Both the position numbers and the translations under genes were made by a program. Of a stretch of DNA of 64,000 bases, positions 12,200 through 24,356 are shown in pieces. The notes beneath the pieces are model-generated. The model did no database searches and was not told where the DNA came from. It saw nothing but the letters and a program-made list of their open reading frames with translations. This stretch comes from Tragulus kanchil (lineage: Eukaryota; Chordata; Mammalia; Artiodactyla; Tragulidae). Numbering within the stretch: the stretch's first letter is position 1; the number at the start of each line of letters is the position of its first letter. The stretch spans positions 168,169,979-168,233,978 of the forward strand of contig JAIOJX010000032.1 of the NCBI GenBank assembly GCA_022376925.1, read 5' to 3'.

Positions 12200-12645
12200 C
12201 ATAATTCGATTAAAACAAAATTTAAATTTTATATTCAACAAAGGGAAACCGTGAGCAAATTTTCAGCCAGATGACAGAATGGAGAAGATATTTATATGTA
12301 TAATGAGTAAAACCAATGAGATATTCATATCTCGAGTTTTCAAGGAACTCCTGAAAGCAACTTTTGAAACTCATCAAACACCAGGCAAAAATCCATGTGG
12401 ATCAGTTAATTCCAGTGGTGTGTCCACTCTGAGTAATGTTCAAAATAAGATAAAAAACAAATGAATGGTTAGGATGGCGTAAAGAATGATATAATGCCAT
12501 TTTCAGCAGCATGGGTGGACCTAGACAGGATCATACTAAGTAAGGCACAGAGAGAAAGAGAAACATTAAGATTATATGATATCACTTATCTGTGGAAACT
12601 AACAAATGATGCAGATGAATTTATTTATGAAACAAAAATAGACTC

Positions 12646-13150
12646 TTGACCTCTCTGGTGGTCCAGTGCGAGACACAGGTTCAGCCCCTGGTCAGGGAGG
12701 ATTCCACGTGCCGCTGAGCAACTAAGCCCATAAACCACAGCTGAAGCCTGTGTGCCTAGAGCCCGTGCTCCATAACAGGAAGCCACAGCAATGAGAAGCC
12801 CAGCGCACGGCCACAAAGAGCAGCCCCTGCTCAGCACCACTAGAGAAAGCTGTAGGAAAGCAACAAAGATCCAGCACAGACAAAAATCGTTAACTGATTA
12901 ATAATAATAATAATACAAACACAGGGACTTCCCTGGTGGTCCCGTGGGTAAGGACACCCTGGTCTGGGACGATCCCGCATGCCGCGGAGCGGCTGGACCG
13001 ATGTGTCCAATTACCGAGCCTGAGCTCTGGGGCACAGGCGCCCAGAGCCGGTGCTCTGCAACCAGAGAGGCCACCGCGATGGGAGGCCCACACAGGCCAA
13101 AGAATAAAGATAAACAAATGAAAGATCAACAGAAGTGGCAAAAAAAAATT
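12646..13150 (+). mobile_element. Two Bov-tA/CHR-2 SINEs inserted in L1
   Basis: First copy 12646-12910 with a diverged head; second copy 12925-13150 with head GGACTTCCCTGGTGGTCCCG. The body of the second matches the SINE at 6716. Both end in A-rich tails. Confidence 0.85.
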
Positions 13151-13267
13151 ACAAAAAAAAAAAATAATAATACACATAAACAGACCCACAGACACATAGA
13201 AGCAAAGAAAAACATACAGTTACCGAAGGGGAAAAAAGGTCGGGAAGAACAAGTCAGGAGTACGGGA

Positions 13268-13535
13268 TCACGATGCCCTGGAGAAGGGAACGGCTACTCA
13301 CTGCAGCATTCTTGTCTGGAGAAGCCCCTGGACAGAGGGGCCGGAGGGCTAGAGTCCAGGGGTCGCAAAGAATCAGACACGACTGGTGACTCACACCAGA
13401 GGACGAGATGGCTGGATGGCATCACCCGGTCAACGGACGTGAGTCGGAGCACCAAGCTCCAGGAGACAGGGGAGAACAGGGAAGCTGGGAAGCCGCAGTC
13501 CACGGGCCACAGAGTTGAACACAAGTGAGAAACAC
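13268..13535. mobile_element. Bov-A2-type element in L1 3' UTR
   Basis: Contains 'ccctggagaagggaacggct', 'gcattcttgtctggagaagc' and 'gtcgcaaagaatcagacacg', the complementary-orientation strings of Bov-A2, in roughly two units. Confidence 0.8.
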
Positions 13536-13740
13536 GTCTACGTTTATGGAATTAATAGATACAGTCTACGAAACGTGAGACAGACACGCAACAGAGACTC
13601 ACTGTATAACACAGGGGACTATATTCAACATCGGTAATGACCCATAAGGAAAAATAATCTTAAATATATGCATATATAATTGAACCATTTGCTATGTACC
13701 CAGAATTAACACAGTATTGTAAATCCACTATATTTCAATT

Positions 13741-14260
13741 TTTTACATTTAAATTTTATTTATCTCATTTATTTTTGGCTATTCTGGGTTTCCCTGCTGC
13801 TGCAGGCTCTTCTCTAGCTGCAGGGAGTGGGGGCTACCCTCTCGTTGAGGTGAGCAGGCTTCTTGTTGTGGAGACTTCTCTTATTGTGGAACTCGCGCTC
13901 TAGGGCTCACGGGCTTCAGGAGTTGCGGCTCCGAGGCGCCATAGGTGGGGTTCACGGGCTCAGCTGCTCCACAGCATGTGGGATCTTCCCTAATCAAGGA
14001 TCAAACCCATGCCTCCTGCATTAGCAGGTGGACTCTTTACCACTGAGCTACCAGGGAAGCCCTATATTTCAATTTCTAAAAACTAGTTGTGTGTTCATGC
14101 TCAGTTGTGTCTGAGTCTACAATTCCATGAACTGTCGCCCACCAGGCTCCTCTATCCCTGGGATCGCCTAGACAAGAATATTGAGTGGGTTGCCATTTTA
14201 TCCAACCCAGAGATCAAACCCATGCCTCCTGAACTGGCAGGTGGACTGAGCTGGCAAACT
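13741..14260 (-). mobile_element. Minus-strand CHR-2/Bov-tA SINE followed by a Bov-A2 element
   Basis: 13745-14063 ends in 'ccactgagctaccagggaag', the reverse complement of the ruminant SINE head. 14085-14255 contains 'tgtcgcccaccaggctcctc' and 'gtgggttgccatttta' of Bov-A2. Confidence 0.85.
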
Positions 14261-14321
14261 TCACGCTGCATTTTTCACAATTTAAAATGCCCCTGAAAGG
14301 GAAGGGGAGACTGTGAGGAGC

Positions 14322-14455
14322 GGGAATTCCCTGGTGGTTCAGTGGATGAGACTCCGCACCCCCAGGGCAGGGGGACCCAGATCAACCCCAGCTGAGGAGC
14401 TCCGGAGCCACTAGAGAACCTGTGTGCCCCAGCGAAGGCACGGTGCCGGCAAAAA
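14322..14455 (+). mobile_element. Degraded Bov-tA SINE
   Basis: Head GGAATTCCCTGGTGGTTCAG with a partial body, no tail. Confidence 0.65.
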
Positions 14456-16495
14456 AACGCAGGACTCTTAAGGAGAAAGAGCGCTTTGAGGAGGCCCCGC
14501 CCACCCGGCGTCCCCAGGCCCCGCCCAACACCCTCACCGCCTCCTCGCCAAGCCCAGAAGCTCGAGCCCACGGGCAGAGGGGCTTCTCAGGTCGCGCACA
14601 GGACCTGGTCCTGGATGGGCGCCCCCCCAGAGAAGCCACGAGCGCCTGCTGCCCCTGCCCCTCCCGGGCACACCCCACAAGGCCTCCCCAAAAGCACCGC
14701 CTCTCCCGCCTGGACCAGCCTCGGGAAGGACACTCAGCACGCTGTCCTCCCCTTGGGTGTCCCCACCCTCCAGGCAGGCCCCCTCCCCCACCTACACAGC
14801 CACGGCCACGGCCCCTGATGCACCCTTGGGTGCCTGCTCCCCCCCCCAAACACCATGGCGGCCCTCTGCTCTGCCCCCAGCCCCGGGGCAGCCTCGGGCA
14901 CCTTGGGAGCCCTGGCTCATGGATGCGTGGAGGAACAGCCCAGCCCCCCAAGGACAGAGGTCAGTACCCAGCTGCTCCCAGCACCCAGTTCCCAGTTGGG
15001 GCCGCAGAGTTCACAGGGCACTGCATGGCCACTGGCCACACGCACAGGCCAGGAGACAGGTGGCAGGGGCTACGGACCAAGTCTCCAATGGAGCCCAGCC
15101 AGTGAGAGCTCCTCCTAAATGCCTCTCAGAGACGCCCCATCCACCTAGACCTGTACTTCCGCAGGGCACAGGAGCACTCCTTAGATGCAGGGTGAGGGGT
15201 CCCCGTCTGGTGCAAGAGGGCACCTGGCCCTGCTCCTGAGGTCACAGATGCACCAGGAGTGAGTGTGAACCGTTAGTGACCCCGCAGCCCAAAGCCCCGT
15301 CTGCACACAAGGATGCACATCTTTCTGGACACAGCACGCGAGGCTCTTAGCCCCCTGCAGGGGAAGCAGGCTTCACACGGGGCCACCTGGAAGTCCACAC
15401 AGATGCGGTCCCCTCCCTGCCCAAGTCACAGCTGGGTTACTTTCAGGTCTCCTGTGTTGTCATCTTTTGTGGCATGCCTGTTTTCTAGAAGATTCTGAGG
15501 TTCTGACTCTGGATCCCAGGAGGTCTCCGCAACATGTCCAACTCGCCGCCAGTCGTCCCCGCTGCCGCCCCCGGCAGCCTCCCAGGACGCGCACCTCCGC
15601 CCTGGCCGCTGACTGACCTGAGACAGGCCTCCCACCTCAGAGTGCCTCCGGGGGACAGGGCTGAATCCGGCCGCCCCGCCCGCCCCCGTGCTCCACCTGC
15701 ACACAGGTGATCCTGCAGGCGCCCCTGCACAGTCCTGGGTTACGGGAAGGCGAGTATTTGACTCGTCTAGCCTCGTTTGCTCTCCTCGGCGTGGCCTGCC
15801 TGTGGGCAGCCAGCTCTGTGGGGCCCACACGGGCTCTCTACACCCTGCAGACAGTGCGACTCCACTCCGCCTTCTCCGGATCAACAGGCCTCTAGTGTCG
15901 ACTCAGTGACTCCCGTGCTTAGGAAGCCACTCCCGAGCGGGGCGGGGCGTGCTCACCTCCGGCAGGCTGCAGCCGGGGATCCCTGGCCCCAACGTGCGGG
16001 CCTCACACAGGCGGCCAGGCCAGGCTCCAGGGCGCACATGGCCCACACTGCCCATGGGACTAGGGGTGTTGGGCAGGATCTGCGCCAGGCTCAGACCTGT
16101 GAACCTGTCCTATCCCACACAAGGGGACTGCGGCCAGGGCTGTGGGGGCTGCAGAGTGTCAGAGGAGGCGGGCCGTGAGGTCTGAGGCCCATGGCTACTC
16201 TCCAGGGCCCCCCCGCCTATCCACTGGGCCTCAGTCCCCAGACTGGCAGGATCGGGACGGTGCTCACTTAGTATGGCAGCAGTAGGAGCCAGACCCCAGG
16301 GCCCTAGCCTGCGCCCTACTGCCTGGACGAGCTCCCGCCTCTTGAGGTCACTGTGGGACGCCCCACCTCCCGCCAGCCTGGGTCCACCTTGTGGTTCAGA
16401 ATCGCCAGCCTGAGTCCCACAGACAGGCACGCTGGCGCTCTGGCTGAACCACACCGGACCCACAGGTAGCTGAAGAGTGGCAGCCCGTGACAGCT
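14456..16495. other. GC-rich intergenic sequence, no gene seen
   Basis: Long open frames exist on both strands (to about 227 codons), but none has a recognisable family, start context or splice structure. Probably the TEDC1-TMEM121 spacer. Confidence 0.55.
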
Positions 16496-16499
16496 TGCA

Positions 16500-16680
16500 T
16501 TTGCGTTTTTCTTTTAAACCTTTTATTATTTTTTTTTTTCATTTGTGGCTGCGTTGGGTCTTTGATGTGTGGGTTTAGCTGCTCTGCAGTATGCGGGATC
16601 TTCCCGGATCAGGGCTCGAACCTGTGTCTCGTGCATTGGCAGACGGGTTCTCATCCACTGAGCCACAGGGGAAGCCCCCG
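16500..16680 (-). mobile_element. Minus-strand CHR-2/Bov-tA SINE
   Basis: Begins with a T-rich run (reverse of the A tail) and ends in 'tccactgagccacaggggaa', the reverse complement of the ruminant SINE head; 'gggctcgaacctgtg' is the reversed box B region. Confidence 0.9.
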
Positions 16681-17915
16681 CATTTGCGTTTCTAAACGCA
16701 GATTCCCGAAGGCCAGCGGCCATCCTGGCCCCAGGGAGTCCTCAGACGACTTGTTCCTGTTCAGCAGTAAGGAGGGCGGGGGCAAGGGGTCGAGGCGTGG
16801 CCTCGATGCCCGAGGCCAAGGGCCTAGTTCCCACCTGCCCGGACCCCAGCTGCAGCCAGCAGGGAGCCAGGGCCTTGGAGGGAGGGAATCTCAGGGGCCG
16901 GCCTGAGGCCAGACATGCATTCCTGAAAGCGGGTGCCCACTTGCCACTGCCCAGTTTGGCCAATGCTCGAGGCCAGTGCAGAGGTGCCACGGGTGTGCCT
17001 TCACCCAGGGCAAAGGCCCACACCAGCTGGTGCCCGGGGCGTGGGCCACCGTTCCCCAGGCAGACAGCAAAAACCACTGAGAACCTTCTCTGCGGGGGGC
17101 CCAGGGACCCAGGGGCTGGGGGTAGCCAGGGGCCAGAGCTGGGCAGCAGCCGGTCGGGGTCAAGAGCCCTGAGAAGAGGGGAGGCTGGCCAGGGAGGCAG
17201 GGCCGAGGCCATGTCCACTGAGGGGCAGGGGCGGGCCCTGGGGTGGAGACGGGCTCCTGCAGTGGGGGTGGGCATGTCTCTGGACACAGACAGCTCTGTC
17301 AGGGCCGAGCCCAGCTCCCCGCAGACGCGCGAACAAAGCCCCTCTGTCCACACCAGCCTTCCCCTCAGCCCCTGGGCACCACCCCCAGGGACAGAGCAGA
17401 CGCCCCCAACCAGGGCTCCCATTGGGCGTCCTAGCCCCACACCCCACCCCGGGCACAGGCTGGCCCCGTGGGGCGCACACAGTGAGCCCAGTCCAAGGGG
17501 TCCCAGTGGCACCCAGGGCACTGCCCCCGACACGCACCCCACGCTGCAGGCCCTGCCTGACTGTCCAGCCCCCAGGCGGCCTCGGCCACCCTGCCCAGGG
17601 GCCCGTCCCCTGGGCCTGAAGGGCACGTCCCTCCCTGGACAGAGGCCAGCGGGAGCCTCGGCTCTGCAGGGAGGCCTCCCCAGTGCTGAGTCCTCTCCAG
17701 TCCTGATGCCCACGGCCATCGCGACGGCTGCCACAGCCTCCGCGGGGGCACAGCCTGCGCCTGCCCCACAACCACAGGCCACGGGGCTGGGCGCTGCCCG
17801 AAGTGGGGCCCTGGGGCACGTCCGGGTCACCCTGCCACTGCCGGTCCCGGAACTGCCCCTCCAAGGCCAGGCTGAGGGGGCGGTGCCGCCTCGGGGAGGG
17901 CGCCGCGGCCAGCCC
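16681..17915. other. Downstream flank of TEDC1
   Basis: Directly follows the TEDC1 stop in transcript direction and must include its 3' UTR. No AATAAA or ATTAAA was found on the minus strand here, so the polyadenylation site is not assigned. Confidence 0.45.
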
Positions 17916-20900
17916 TCAGCGTCCGGGCGGCGGGACCCAGAGGAGGCCTGGCAGGGCTCCCGCCAGCCTGGCCAGCTCCTGCCGACACTGGCCCTGGAGC
18001 CGGCGCAGCGCCGCCTCCAGGCGGGCCTCCCGGCCCCTCAGCGCCTCGACCACCTCAGCAGCCCGCAGGGCCTTGCTCCCCGGCGCCCCGGCCTCCGTCC
18101 TCACCAGCCGGCGGGGCCCGTGGGGCTGGGCCGCGCTCTCGCCTCGCTCCCAGGCCTGCTGCAGGGCCGCCAGGTCCTGTGCCACGGCCTCCCGCAAGGC
18201 CCGCCTCGTGGCGCTCCACTCCGGCCCACGGCCTCCGCCCTGCACAGGAGAGAGCAGCACCCGAGTCTCAGCAGCACACGGGCTGCAGGCCCCCAGCAGA
18301 CACCTTTGCTCCCCAGGGCTATCTGGGGGGAAAACCGTGCCTGCAGGTGACTCTAAGATGCTCCAGAGAGGAAATCAAGGCCGTGCACAGGGCCTGCTGT
18401 TCAGAGCCACAAACCCGGTGCTCACCAGTCCCGCTCGTGGAGAGCGCGGCGCCCTGGTGGCGCTGAGGACCCACGTGTCCCCAGCAGATTCAACGGGTCA
18501 CAGGGGATGGGCGCAAGCCAGAAAGGACGACAGCCAGATTGCCCCGGGAGAACCAACAGACCTCCCTCCAGTAGGGTGGCCGGGGTGGGGCGCCAGGGGC
18601 CTGGCAGGTGGGCACACCCCTTCCAGACAGACCGACGAGCCCGCACGCAGCCCTCACCCCAGCCCGCCAGGCCGCCCTCCGGGCCTCCGCCGCCTCCCGC
18701 AGCGCCTCCCGCAGGGCCTGCAGCTCCTGCACCAGCAGCTCCACCTCTCCAGGCCCGGGCTTGGGGACCCTGGGCAGAAACACGGGCGGCGAGGCCTCTG
18801 GGGGACAGGCGTCCAGGACCGTGTCCTGCAGAGAGACCCCCGTGAGCGTCGCAACCTCGCGCTGAGAGCGCCAGCTAGCGGGGACAGAGGCCAGGGGTGG
18901 GATCCCGCCCCCAGGCCACAGAGCAAGCTGGACAGTGACCCTCACCCACCGGGCCTGGAGGCCAGGGAGGCACAATGGCCAGACCTCCAGCAGGACGAGA
19001 CCCCTGAGGAGCACGGGAAGGGTGGTGAGGGGACAGGGGGCTGCTGTTCAGAGCCACAAACCCGGTGCTCACCAGTCCCGCCTCGTGGAGAGCGCGGCGC
19101 CCTGGTGGCGCTGAGGACCCACGTGTCCCCAGCAGATTCAACGGGTCACAGGGGATGGGCGCAAGCCAGAAAGGACGACAGCCAGATTGCCCCGGGAGAA
19201 CCAACAGACCTCCCTCCAGTAGGGTGGCCGGGGTGGGGCGCCAGGGGCCTGGCAGGTGGGCACACCCCTTCCAGACAGACCGACGAGCCCGCACGCAGCC
19301 CTCACCCCAGCCCGCCAGGCCGCCCTCCGGGCCTCCGCCGCCTCCCGCAGCGCCTCCCGCAGGGCCTGCAGCTCCTGCACCAGCAGCTCCACCTCTCCAG
19401 GCCCGGGCTTGGGGACCCTGGGCAGAAACACGGGCGGCGAGGCCTCTGGGGGACAGGCGTCCAGGACCGTGTCCTGCAGAGAGACCCCCGTGAGCGTCGC
19501 AACCTCGCGCTGAGAGCGCCAGCTAGCGGGGACAGAGGCCAGGGGTGGGATCCCGCCCCCAGGCCACAGAGCAAGCTGGACAGTGACCCTCACCCACCGG
19601 GCCTGGAGGCCAGGGAGGCACAATGGCCAGACCTCCAGCAGGACGAGACCCCTGAGGAGCACGGGAAGGGTGGTGAGGGGACAGGGGGCTGCCTGGAAAG
19701 AGCCCCACACCCAAACTCGCCCGAGTGGAAACCCAGCTTCAGGGCGGGCCAGGAGGCCCCGCGGTTTCCCTCCGGGGAGCGGGAGCCGCTGCCCCCAGGG
19801 CCGCTCTGGGGGCGCAGGGCAGGGAGCGGCGGGCGGAGTGCTGACCATCCACTGCCAGAAGACCAGCTCCCGGCGCCGCCACTCCAGGGCCGCCTCCAGC
19901 CGCGCGTTCTCCTTCTCCAGCTGCCCCAGGAGCTGCAAGACACCCCGCCGAGCCCCGCCACGTCAGAAGCCGGCCCTGGGCCCGCGCACCGTGCCCACAC
20001 TCTGGCCTCAGAGCCCCGTGAGCTCAGCGCCCCGAGCCATCCCTCAGCAGCACGACCGGCCCGCGTGAGGCCCAGGCCCGCCCCGCCCACGGGGCCTGCG
20101 GGGTGGGGACGGCGCGCTGGGGGCCCTCACTCAGGACTCCGCCCACCTCCCCCGCTGACAGACCCTGGAGCCTTCCGGCTTCGAGCACACGGCAGCCCCC
20201 GACGGTGGAGATCACTAGGCTCTGGGACTGCCTCCCCAGTAATACCCTGAACCCCGAAGGCAGGACAGAGGCTGCGCAGCGCCCAGCTGGGGAAGACGGA
20301 AGACAAGCCAGGCGGCCAGGGTGGAGAACACAGCTGCCCCACCCGACCCCACTCTGCAGCAGGGTCCCCACACACCTGTACCTCCGCGCACATGCCCCGG
20401 AGGCCCAATGGGCTGGCGTGCTGAGCACGGCCAAGAGCTCCTGTGCGGCCTCCCCAGGCCGCCATGGCCTCAGGAAGCCGAAGTGGGTGAGCCCAAGCAC
20501 GGTCTGCCCCAAGGCCCCACAGTGAGCTGGACAGACAGATCGGCCTCCCCAGCCCCAGAAGGCCCCTGGTCCCACTAGGAAGGCCTAGGCCAGCGCCCAG
20601 CCTCCGGGCGCTCCTTCTAGGGGGGAGCCCAAAAGTGCCCCACGGCCCCAGTAAGCAGCCAAGAGGCAGGGCTGCCCTGCCAGCGGACCAGAGCCTTGCT
20701 GGGCCTCCACTCGAGAGGCCGCACCCACGTCCAGGCTGTGCACGCCCGCACGCCGGCCAAGCCACGGCGGCAGGACATAGCGGACCAGACAGCAGCGGCC
20801 TTGACCATCAGGCCAAAGCCCAGTCTCAGGCCAGTGGAGCGGGGCGGAGGCTTGACTGCAGTGAGACTGGGCCTGTCCCCCAGCAAGCCAGATGCACTTG

Positions 20901-23900
20901 ACAGCCACCCACAGCCCGCGGCTCGTCCGCTGCCTGAGCCCCCACCCTCCCAGCCCCTTCTCCCCTTGGGAAACACCCACCTGGGTCGTGCCCGCCTCAC
21001 CTGCTGGCTGCCCTCAGGGTCCCTGAGCAGCTCCGTTTCAGCGACAGACAGGTGGCCGAGGCTGCGGTGGCTGTGGCAGCCACGGGTGTACGAGTGGATC
21101 TGAAACACAGCCCAGGCCCCATGCTGAGCGGGGTTGCCCCCCGGCACCAGGCACGGTACAGACTGGGAAATGGGGTCCAGAGCGGGCCAGGCAAGGGAGA
21201 GTGGTCAGCACTCCTGGGAGGCTGACCAAGGCTCAGGGCCCACCTGGAGCTGCTGCAAGAGGGAGGAGTGCCCCAACCCAGCTCCCGCAGCCCTGCTTCC
21301 ACCTCGGCTCAAGCGGCAGGTCCACGCGGTGGCAGGAACAGCCTCCGCCCGGGTCCCGCAAGGCTGAGAGCAGGGACACAGGGCACGGGGCTCGGGGCAG
21401 GGAGGGCACCCCAGGGGGTGAGGCCTGAAGGGGAGCCAGCGGGTGGGCACGTCCACACAGCAGGAGCCGCCGGAGCGCAGACAGGAGGGAGCGAAGGTCC
21501 CAGGGAAGACCTGCTGAGCACGGCCAAGAGCTCCTGTGCGGCCTCCCCAGGCCGCCATGGCCTCAGGAAGCCGAAGTGGGTGAGCCCAAGCACGGTCTGC
21601 CCCAAGGCCCCACAGTGAGCTGGACAGACAGATCGGCCTCCCCAGCCCCAGAAGGCCCTGGTCCCACTAGGAAGGCCTAGGCCAGCGCCCAGCCTCCGGG
21701 CGCTCCTTCTAGGGGGGAGCCCAAAAGTGCCCCACGGCCCCAGTAAGCAGCCAAGAGGCAGGGCTGCCCTGCCAGCGGACCAGAGCCTTGCTGGGCCTCC
21801 ACTCGAGAGGCCGCACCCACGTCCAGGCTGTGCACGCCCGCACGCCGGCCAAGCCACGGCGGCAGGACATAGCGGACCAGACAGCAGCGGCCTTGACCAT
21901 CAGGCCAAAGCCCAGTCTCAGGCCAGTGGAGCGGGGCGGAGGCTTGACTGCAGTGAGACTGGGCCTGTCCCCCAGCAAGCCAGATGCACTTGACAGCCAC
22001 CCACAGCCCGCGGCTCGTCCGCTGCCTGAGCCCCCACCCTCCCAGCCCCTTCTCCCCTTGGGAAACACCCACCTGGGTCGTGCCCGCCTCACCTGCTGGC
22101 TGCCCTCAGGGTCCCTGAGCAGCTCCGTTTCAGCGACAGACAGGTGGCCGAGGCTGCGGTGGCTGTGGCAGCCACGGGTGTACGAGTGGATCTGAAACAC
22201 AGCCCAGGCCCCATGCTGAGCGGGGTTGCCCCCCGGCACCAGGCACGGTACAGACTGGGAAATGGGGTCCAGAGCGGGCCAGGCAAGGGAGAGTGGTCAG
22301 CACTCCTGGGAGGCTGACCAAGGCTCAGGGCCCACCTGGAGCTGCTGCAAGAGGGAGGAGTGCCCCAACCCAGCTCCCGCAGCCCTGCTTCCACCTCGGC
22401 TCAAGCGGCAGGTCCACGCGGTGGCAGGAACAGCCTCCGCCCGGGTCCCGCAAGGCTGAGAGCAGGGACACAGGGCACGGGGCTCGGGGCAGGGAGGGCA
22501 CCCCAGGGGGTGAGGCCTGAAGGGGAGCCAGCGGGTGGGCACGTCCACACAGCAGGAGCCGCCGGAGCGCAGACAGGAGGGAGCGAAGGTCCCAGGGAAG
22601 ACCAGCTGAGCAACAGACCCTGCGCCGGGCAGCGCGCGGGGCGGGGGCTCCAGCACCACGGGCGTGCTGTGTGGGTGGGAGCCCCGGGCCACCTGCCCGG
22701 TCACCTCCCAGCCCAGCCCCTGCCTCGGCCAGCGGGAGGCACCTGTGCCCCCGGAGCTGAAGCCCACTCGACTCCAGAAGCCTCGCAGGAGCTGCCCACC
22801 GCTGGGAGCCCGCACGCGGGAGGTGGTGGGAGGACGGGCTGCCTGTCCCTCCTCTGCGTGTCCAGGCAGTGGGGCTCCGGGGCCACTTCCTCGCTCAGTG
22901 ACTGGGGACTCTGGGGACTGGAAGTCTCCTGGCCTCCCTGACTCCCTGCCCCGGAGATGCCCAGCAGCACCTGCTCAAGGCCCCTCCTGACCAACCTGGA
23001 GCCCGAGCGTCCCACCACCGGGCCACCCCCAACAGTCAGCCCGCGGCCAGGCCCAGGAAGGCCCACATCCAGGCAGAGGCCAGCCCCGTCCTGGGCGGGG
23101 AAGGCGGGGCAGGCCCGTGCAGCGGAGGAGACGACCGCTCCGGAGAGGACAACGCCCGCCTGGCACTACCTTGCCCAGCAGGGCGCACTGCTCCTGCTGA
23201 CTGGCCATCAGGTTTCGCCACCGCAGCCGCAGCTTCCCCATCAGCCACTGCAGGTGGCGGATGTCCACGCAGCCTTCTGCTTCCACACGGGTGGCAGGCG
23301 GGCCGGGGCCGGCCAGGGCCGCACACTGCGGGAGGGGCAGGGGTCACACACCGCGCCGGGGCTCCGGAAGAAAGGCCCCTGGGAGCGACAGCCGCGAGGT
23401 CCCAGGGATGCCAGGAGGAGCTGGGGCAGGCCCTGTGGACACACCCCCGGCCCTGCCTCCCCGTGCTCGCCCGGGCGTTCAGGAGGGCAGCGCCGACCCC
23501 ACGGGGCCCACCCTGCTGGTCCAGTGCCCGCACGCAGGATTCCGGCCTGGGCTGGGCCCGATTCCCACCCCTCCTGCACCCACCTCGCACACGGGCATCT
23601 CGTCGCCCAGCCGCACGCGGCTCGCGGTCAGCAGCCGCTCGGGCAGGGGCCTGCGGGCCAGGAGCCAGGCCAGGGCCAGCAGCAGCTCGCGGCTGCCCTG
23701 CGAGCCGTCTTCCGGGAGGCGGGCCAGCGCCCGCCTGGGGTAGCCCTGCGAGCGCAGCGCAGACTTCACGGAGCGGGCCTGGGCCTCTGCGGTAGGAGAG
23801 GCCGGTCCAGCGGGGCCGCCCGCGCCGCCCCAGCACCGAGACCTCTCCGGGAAGGGTCAGGCGGGGACCCCGGGGCCCACCCCGGAGCTGGGGGGGTGGG

Positions 23901-24356
23901 GCTACCCTGGCGGGTCGCTCCCGGGAGGCGGGCCGCGGGCGGGACTCTCCGGACGGCGGCCCCGCGGGCGGCGCGGCGGGCGGGGCTCGGCGGGGCCGGA
24001 GCCGCCGGGGCGGCCGGGCCGGAAGGCTTACCCAGAGGCGGGGAGGCCGAAGCGCCGTCGGCCGGCAGCGGCGAGAGCACGCGGAAGAGCAACCTCCAGA
24101 GCGCGGGAGCCTGCGGGGACCCAAGAGCGGCGGTCAGTGCGCTGCCCACCTCCCTTCCCCCACCGAGGGCCCCACCGGGACCGGCCGCCCGCCCCGCCGG
24201 CCTCACCGTCTCCGGACGGTCGAACTTGGCGCGGCGGAAGGTCTCGGGGCTGGGGCCTGCGGGCAGCGACCGGCTCAACGCAGCGATGGCCTCGGGCAGA
24301 GCCCGGGCGGCCTCCGCCGGGCCCGCCCGCCGCCGCCACCGCCGCCGCCGCCCCAT
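17916..24356 (-). CDS. TEDC1: TEDC1 (C14orf80), tubulin epsilon and delta complex protein 1
   Basis: TEDC1 works with TEDC2, delta-tubulin and epsilon-tubulin in making stable triplet microtubules of centrioles. Coding exons: 24356-24207 (start MGRRRRWRRR), 24110-24032, 23786-23584, 23325-23170, 21099-21001 (copy 22191-22093), 19932-19846, 18825-18658 (copy 19473-19306) and 18239-17916 (ending LLWVPPPGR, stop TGA). With one copy of each duplicated exon this is 1266 nt, 421 residues, close to what I recall of human. Recognisable segments are ALPEAIAALSRSLPAGPSPE, HLQWLMGKLRLRWRN, LEWRRRELVFWQWM and a C-terminal stretch rich in Ala, Arg, Leu and Glu that is probably helical or coiled coil. No enzymatic domain is expected or seen. 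Exons 1, 2, 5 and 7 each occur twice because of three tandem duplications. No AATAAA is found soon after the stop, so the 3' end is undefined. Confidence 0.95.
18394..19691. repeat. Tandem direct duplication, unit 648 bp, around TEDC1 exon 7
   Basis: 18394-19040 is repeated at 19041-19691. One base is missing in the left copy (CCCGCTCG versus CCCGCCTCG near 18433/19080). The 168-bp TEDC1 exon is present twice (18658-18825; 19306-19473) with intact splice sites. The period is divisible by three, so frames on both strands stay open through it. Confidence 0.95.
20419..22603. repeat. Tandem direct duplication, unit 1093 bp, around TEDC1 exon 5
   Basis: 20419-21511 is repeated at 21512-22603 with one homopolymer difference seen (GGCCCCTGG versus GGCCCTGG near 20562/21656). 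The 99-bp TEDC1 exon is present in both (21001-21099 and 22093-22191) with intact splice sites. A gene model could therefore include 33 residues twice in frame. Confidence 0.95.

Larger units (their letters stand above)
12200..13740 (+). mobile_element. L1 3' end and 3' UTR, with three nested SINE/Bov-A insertions
   Basis: L1 3' sequence is collinear in pieces: 12200-12645 (ORF2 end, 'tgccattttcagcagcatgg', 'ctgtggaaactaacaaatga'), 13150-13265 ('acagttaccgaaggggaaaa') and 13535-13740 (3' UTR, 'ataacacaggggactatatt'). Insertions lie at 12646-12910, 12925-13150 and 13268-13535. Confidence 0.75.

Noticed and set aside
16797..18350. 517-codon plus-strand open frame
   Set aside because: It overlaps the TEDC1 last exon on the opposite strand; low-complexity Pro/Arg/Ala/Gly composition typical of GC-rich shadows.
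17803..20250. 815-codon plus-strand open frame
   Set aside because: It is antisense to TEDC1 exons 6-8, stays open because of high GC content, and contains the 648-bp duplication, whose period is divisible by three. No family similarity.
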